From the NCBI GenBank assembly GCA_024734555.1, contig JANPWX010020322.1, positions 62,001 through 126,000 on the forward strand: a stretch of 64,000 nt of DNA. Direction: 5' to 3'. Made by a program: the position numbers and the translations under genes. Origin of the DNA: Trochalopteron elliotii. Its lineage: Eukaryota; Chordata; Aves; Passeriformes; Leiothrichidae. The notes under the pieces are model-generated. The model saw only the letters and a list, made by a program, of their open reading frames with translations. It searched no databases and was not told where the DNA came from. Shown here one piece after another: positions 58,546-64,000 of this stretch; position 1 is the stretch's first letter; each line of letters begins with the position of its first letter.

Positions 58546-59611
58546 CTGTCATGGTAATGCAAGTCCATATTAGAGATTTTTTTTTCCCCTCCTATTTGTA
58601 ACTGTTGTACTACTATCCCCATTCTTATATATGAAATGGAGATAATATGCTGAGCCCCCAAGTCAGCAACCAAGTTCCACCAAGACTCTCAGTGCTCCAA
58701 ATCTGTATCCTCAGCCCTGGAATTTGGAGCGTAAATCCAGAATTGGTGTAAGAAAATGATCATGAGGTGCATAAATTCTTACTTCATTTGACGGAAAACT
58801 GTGAGGGTATAGAAGAAGATTCCTTACATCCAGTATTTTGACTACCCCAGGACAAAACACATCCAGAGCAAATTCCAAAGAGAGAGTCTTCCACGAAGGC
58901 TCTTCCTTGCTGCCTTGAAGTTGGCACCTCTGGGAAATGGGATTTCCTGACTCAAACACTGCAGGGGCTTCTTTTAAACCTGAAGTTCTTTCTCCGAGTA
59001 CAGAAGGGACTTACTATTTTCCTTTAAAACTAATATGACAAATCGTCAGGTCCCAGCACAGCAGCTTGGACCAGCTCCTGTAGAGAACTTGTTGGAAACA
59101 GGATTAGAACCAAGATCCTGTGAAACACTGCCAGTGCTCAGGTAGGGCAGGAGGGCTGGTCTGGAGACCCTCTCACAAATCTTCTGCCCCTTTGGATCCA
59201 GGGCCATCCCCAGTGACACCTCAGGCTTGTTTAGCCTGGTGTGTAGAGAACTGCAGAGGGAAAACAGGGGATAAAGGAGGGCACAAACCCTTCAGTTTGT
59301 CCCTGCTGGCTGAGATTTGTGATTTTGGGGGGCTGGTTTGACAGCAGGAGGTTGTGTCCTTGGGGAAGAAGGGGTGGGGGCACACAGGAAAAGAAACAAA
59401 CATAGAATGGCCTGGGTTGGATAAAGATAATTCGGAAAGGATGACAAATAAAGGAAGCCATGAGCAAGGAATGGAGATCTAATTTTGCAATAGGCTTAGG
59501 AAGCCTCTCCAAAACCCAGGATTGTGTTTGCCAGCTCTCTCTGGGAACTGGAGCTGTGGCTCAGAGCAGAGCAGGAATTTCATCAGCTCAGCCACCTGCA
59601 CAGCCTGTGGG
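58546..59611. other. Spacer without a recognised gene
   Basis: Read on both strands; no exon or repeat is recognised. Confidence 0.45.
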
Positions 59612-59828
59612 AATCACAGAATCAGGGAATTGTTAAGGCTGGAAAAGCCCTCTGGGATCGTGGAGTGCAACCATCAACCCAGCACTACCAGGGCCACCAC
59701 CAGCCACACCCTGCAGACTTCATTCTGTGCAGGAGTGCCCAGCTGATGTGATGAACTGCTGATGTTAATTATGGGATACAGAATCACAGAATATCCCAAG
59801 CTGGAAGGGATCAGTGAGTCCAACATAC
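59612..59828 (-). repeat. Two short CR1 tails, reverse orientation
   Basis: GAATCACAGAATCAGGGAAT at 59612 and ACAGAATCACAGAATATCCC at about 59781 mark separate insertions. Confidence 0.75.
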
Positions 59829-60553
59829 CAGGTTCTGGAGGGGTATCTGTGTTAAACAACTGGGTATTGCTGCTTTAAAGGAGAAGTTTTATTTACTTTA
59901 AGAAGTAACCTCTGGGTTTAGGATTTATTTCCTTATTTAGGACTTATTTAGGAAAATGTGAAAAACGCTTCTTGCACAGGGAAGCTGCTGCCCCTCCTCC
60001 AACCCTGCGTCTACCACCATCACCTTCAATGCACATGAACACCAGGGAGTGAGGGAAGGAAAGCCATGATGAATTCCAAGGAAATATCTGTTGGCTTTCC
60101 CAACCTTTATTTCAGAGATAAGACAAAGCCTTCAGCTATCACAGCTCAGGGCAGGGAGCTGCTGGCTTAGCCCTGTAATCTCACTTGACTGTCCCTTGCC
60201 AGGGTGAGGGGAGAACCTGAACTGGAGCATCAGTGAGCCTCCCCTGGCATTGTCAGGTACCCTGAGATCAGCAGTGTACTTGTGGTCTATTTTTTTCTCC
60301 CTCAACCTCTCAGTAGCTCAAGGACAATCATGGGTTTATGGCTGATGTCTGTGAATCTGTGCAAACCTTCTGCTTTCTCAGAGCCCCATGCTCTGTCCCG
60401 AGCCACAGAGGTGCTCATAAACAACCTTTGTTGGAAAGTCTGGGCATGGGAATTATCTTGTATCCCTGCCTGTTCCAAAGCACAGAGACAAGGCTGGGAA
60501 AGCAGATTCAGAGTCCTGAGACCAGGCTGTGAATTTGTGAGTCCCAGGTAGAA

Positions 60554-60657
60554 AGTCCCAAGTACTTGGAAGATTCTTCCATTTTTATAGCCCAGCATCA
60601 AAATCTGTATTTCATGGCTGTTCTTTCATTTTTCTTCTTAAATCCACTATTAGACTA
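60554..60657 (-). promoter_or_regulatory. TATA-bearing 104-bp module, copy M
   Basis: Read on the minus strand, it matches 62207-62310 at about 87% with no gaps and has TATAAAAA (60589-60582). On the same strand AATAAA lies at 60111-60106, 475 bases downstream, so a short transcription unit or an LTR is possible. Confidence 0.5.
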
Positions 60658-61806
60658 CCATTAGCTGGGAATTTTGTAGATTGGTGTAAAATCTGAATTT
60701 TCACATGATTTCTTGGACTGAAACCTGGGTAAAGTAACAACTGTTAAGCAAATGCTGTATAAGATGATTCAGATTTTCTGGTCAACATAAAGAAACTCCA
60801 AACAGGTGATTATTGTGTTCTGAAAAAGCACATTTTGAGGTCAGGGTGCAACACAAATTCATCTATAATCATATTGATCATGTGTAGGAAAGAACAGTCA
60901 CACCTCAACTACCTTTTCTCTTCTCTTTGATTTGCAACTATCAAGGGACAAAAACGTAATTTTTAGAGCATGTGTTTGTGAGGAGCTTTGTGACACAGGA
61001 GTCTGATACTAATTTAATATTAGATCAAATATATAAACCAATGAATTAAGTATGAAATAAAATACATTAAAAACACCTGTGCTCTATTTAGATGAGGAGT
61101 CTGTAACAGCACACATTGTAGAGAACAATGTTATGAACTCGTCCCAGTATCCTCATCCAGGAGAGGGAATAAATAGGCTTGTTAAAGAAGAACAACAAAA
61201 ATCTTCTAAAGAGATTTTTCAGGATCAATGTCAGAACCTCAAAGCAGTGTGAGATGTAGTATGAGAGCTTAAATAAAACCAATTTTGAAGAACTAAAAAT
61301 AGTCAGGTAAGTTCGGTGTTGAGTTTCAGTATTTTCTACCCCATCTCCTCCCGCCCCCCGCCCCACTTTTCCCCCAGTTTAACCACTCTTGCTTACAGAA
61401 GATATTTGGGTGGGCAGTTTCATGCAGGGTCCCACAAAGATCCACTGAAAGGCTTTCGAGCAGCCCAGTGACAGGGCTGGACCTGCTGCCCTGCACAGTG
61501 GGTTTTGTCAGAGCTCTGGGTTCCTTTCCAGTTTATGGTTCTTACAGAATTGAAATTGCCTCCTTTACTCTGCTCCCACCAGAGATGGAAAGTCATTATT
61601 GAAGATGGAATTTAACTCAGGATTTTCCTGCAATGAGCTATTCTACCATTACTAATGCTTCTGTTTAATGTTCACAATCTTTAAGTGTGGGAAATGGATT
61701 TGTAGGGAATTCTCAAAGCCTGACAGAAGGCTCACATAGTATGCATCCATATGCAAACTGAGATAAAATTCACTGACTTAGAAAGGCCATGGAATAGGAC
61801 AGACAT

Positions 61807-62152
61807 TGTTAGAGAGAAATGGAACTAGAAACAAGTTTCAAATTATGACCTCGCAAATAGATTAGATATTTTAGAGAAATAGAACTATAAAAGATGTATT
61901 GTAGTAGGACACATGAGGGGTATTTTCAGATGATTGACTTAAAAGGCATTAACAGCAATGTGTGGCAAAAGCTGATAGGCTGAGAAATGCTTATAATGCA
62001 TTGCAATTAGAAAATAGTTTAGCTTCTGATTTTGATGGTGTGAATTGTAGCATCTGTATCATCTCACCCTTCACATGAGACTGAAAATGGAATAAAGGTC
62101 TTTAAAACACCTCTCAAGAGCCCCATCTCTAGGTCAGAAAAATAATCTGACA
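61807..62152 (+). mobile_element. Probable ERVL-type solo LTR
   Basis: It starts TGTTAGAGAGAAATGG and ends TCTGACA, with AATAAAGG about 60 bases before the end. The AT-rich body resembles passerine ERVL LTRs known to me. No target duplication was found, so the ends are provisional. Confidence 0.5.
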
Positions 62153-62206
62153 AGAACAGACTTTACTTCCATGTTTAATTCTGAGCTTAAAATGGGATTT
62201 AAATTT

Positions 62207-62310
62207 TAGTCTAATAGTGGATTTGAAAAGCAAAATGAGAGAACACCCAAGAAATACTCATTTTGGTGCTGGACTATAAAAATGGAAGAGCCTTTCGAGT
62301 ACCTGGGACT
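62207..62310 (+). promoter_or_regulatory. TATA-bearing 104-bp module, copy P
   Basis: TATAAAAA at 62275-62282. It is the inverted partner of 60554-60657. No coding sequence is recognised after it. Confidence 0.5.
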
Positions 62311-63010
62311 ACTCAAACTGGGTACAGGTCATACATGACCTTCTGTGCATGAGATTGAGGAGTTTTCTCTGTTGAGATCTTGTCAATCATCTATTGAGAT
62401 TTGGGGTTTTCCTGATCCTCCTGGATCCATGGAAAGGAGAGGACTTTTACTTTGCTTGAACAGGAAAAAGTGAGGGGTTGAAGATTCTAGGTTAGGGATG
62501 GAAGGCTCAGGTTGTGTCTTGAGCACATATTAGAGCAAAAATAATGTCAGAATTTTATAATTTTAAGGAAAGCTGAGAACTGGTAGGCCAGGATCAGGAC
62601 TGGTGAGTGTGGAAACCCTTGAACCACTCAGGAAAACTCCCAGGGCTTTGCCCCAGAAGAATCTAACATGGAATTTCCCCACCTAGTCTGAAAGAAAAGA
62701 TTCTCCCCATCGTGCCCTGCAGAACTATTGCCAGTCTACCGCAGATTGCTTCCCCCATTGGCCAGTTGACCCTGCCCACCCCAATTGTTCATCCCTCTTA
62801 CCCCCTGTAGGTTGCTGCCCTTTGCCCTGCCCTTTGTACTGCCTCTGTGCCCTCAGGTCATTGGCCACTGACCCCTTACTTTACTACTGAGCACTGCATG
62901 GTCTCTGCCTTTGTCCCTGATCCCTTCCACGTGGTGGACATTGTAAGACTTCGTGGGAGTTCTTCATACAGAAGTCCCTTCCTGTCTTTTCTTTGCTGAA
63001 CTATCTGTAG
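62311..63010. other. Spacer without a recognised gene
   Basis: A C/T-rich block at about 62690-62930 (GCCCTTTGCCCTGCCCTTTG) has no clear family. Confidence 0.4.
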
Positions 63011-63015
63011 TGTGT

Positions 63016-63699
63016 TGTACTGATTTAGGGCAAATTTGGGAGGAAATCACTGAATGGGGTTCCTCTGGAAAGCAAATCCAAACAGCCCCTCCCCCCAGCC
63101 GGTCCGGGAAAAGAACTCCCTCAGAGAAGAGTGGAAAAAAACCCTATTTATTTAACAAATAAAATGCCCACAAGCATACAGAATGAATAATAATAATAAT
63201 AACAATAACAATAACAATAATATGAAACAATAAAACCTCTCGCCGATCCGAAGAGAGATGGCAAAACTGAGAGTCCGTGCCAGGAGTCTGTTTATCAGTC
63301 CCAGTCCCTTTGGTGCTGGAAAATGCTCAGTCCCGGCCCGGTGGGCCACAGGTGCAAGATCCCGGTACTCCCCTGGGTTTTTCAGTCCAGAGCAGATTTA
63401 AACAGTCCCAAAGAAAAAAAAGGAAAAAAAAACAATCCAGGAAAGCTTCTTTGCCTCAGCTAGCTAGACTAACAAAGGGAAGAAAAAACTCTCTCTGGCT
63501 GCCATCCGTGCATCTGACGAAGAAAAAAAAAAAACCCACAAAGTCCCAAGCACGAGAGAAGATCCTGAGGAGTGAACACTGTTTTTCAAAACAAACTGCG
63601 TGCTTCTTCTTTCCCTGCTCACTCTCAGAACCAGTCTTAAAGGTACAGAACACAGAACAGACAGTGTGGGGATACAGGTATCATAGTCACCCTAGGACA
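63016..63699 (-). mobile_element. Solo LTR, ERVL-like (5-bp target duplication)
   Basis: A 684-bp segment starts TGTACTG and ends CTAGGACA on the plus strand. It is flanked by TGTGT (63011-63015) and CGTGT (63700-63704), which differ by one CpG-type C/T change. Read on the minus strand, the start TGTCCTAGGGTGACTATGAT and the AAATAAATAGGGTTTTT block resemble a common avian ERVL LTR. It includes the AAT/AAC microsatellite at 63185-63222. No genes are present. Confidence 0.8.
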
Positions 63700-63704
63700 C
63701 GTGT

Positions 63705-64000
63705 GTGTGTGCATGGACTTGACATGACCATTCCCATGGCCTACTTGAGCCACCTCTGAGGGAGAGGCTGCAAGAGGGTAGCAGCACTTTCACCTTCCTG
63801 CCATGCTGCTACAGGTGAGAGTGGAGGTATGTGAGCTTCACTTCACATGAATGAAAAGCTGTCAGAGGAAAATTCAGGCACTGGTCACTGGGTCCTGATC
63901 CATCAGGACCCTGGAACGTTCTCTGCCTGGAGCCTGCTGCCTGGTTTAGGGCATTTCACAGTCCACAGAAACACAACTCTGGGTGAATAGGGTGTTTTTA
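63705..64000. other. Window end, nothing recognised
   Basis: No exon or known repeat is seen. Confidence 0.4.

Noticed and set aside
62953..63162. Small plus-strand frame as a secreted protein
   Set aside because: It runs into the ERVL-like LTR and lacks a signal peptide or splice support.

Overview
The window looks like chromosomal DNA of a bird, most likely a songbird. Its genes are split by GT-AG introns. It is packed with CR1 LINE fragments, whose 3' ends carry the short ATTCTGTG-type repeats typical of birds, and it holds several solo LTRs of endogenous retroviruses. There are no bacterial-style operons and no tRNA, rRNA or CRISPR signals that I can see. Gene order (a long coiled-coil gene next to a guanylin-type gene) recalls human 1p34.2, where CCDC30 and GUCA2A/GUCA2B lie close together. 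The species call is inference. || Layout: (1) Bases 1-6.3 kb hold CR1 pieces and a solo LTR with a 6-bp target duplication; no convincing exon is seen there. (2) Bases 6.35-36.04 kb hold one plus-strand gene with 21 recognisable exons and a continuous reading frame of about 1,031 codons. The product is almost entirely coiled coil and is called CCDC30 on content and neighbourhood. The first exon(s) are missing, and poly(A) signals lie at 36.34 kb. (3) Bases 36.4-41.2 kb are gene-poor, with degenerate repeats and LTR-like DNA. (4) Bases 41.28-45.98 kb hold a plus-strand CCDC81-like gene (HU-type domains) with intact splice sites but an in-frame TGA after about 166 codons, so it is probably a pseudogene or truncated. 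(5) Bases 46-50.7 kb hold CR1 and LTR insertions plus a partial second copy of the last exons of the CCDC81-like gene, split by a 1.6-kb CR1 with a damaged reverse transcriptase frame. (6) Bases 52.39-57.99 kb hold a complete three-exon guanylin-type hormone gene with TATA box, signal peptide, two prosegment cysteines, a four-cysteine C-terminal peptide and a poly(A) signal. (7) Bases 58-64 kb are noncoding: CR1 pieces, two LTRs, and a pair of inverted 104-bp modules, each with a TATAAAAA box. || The three genes do not form a pathway. CCDC30 and CCDC81 relatives are structural coiled-coil or cytoskeletal/ciliary-type proteins. The guanylin-type peptide is a secreted gut/kidney hormone that activates receptor guanylate cyclase C. 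|| Exon limits come from reading splice sites and checking that codon phase carries across every junction. No alignment or transcript evidence was available.
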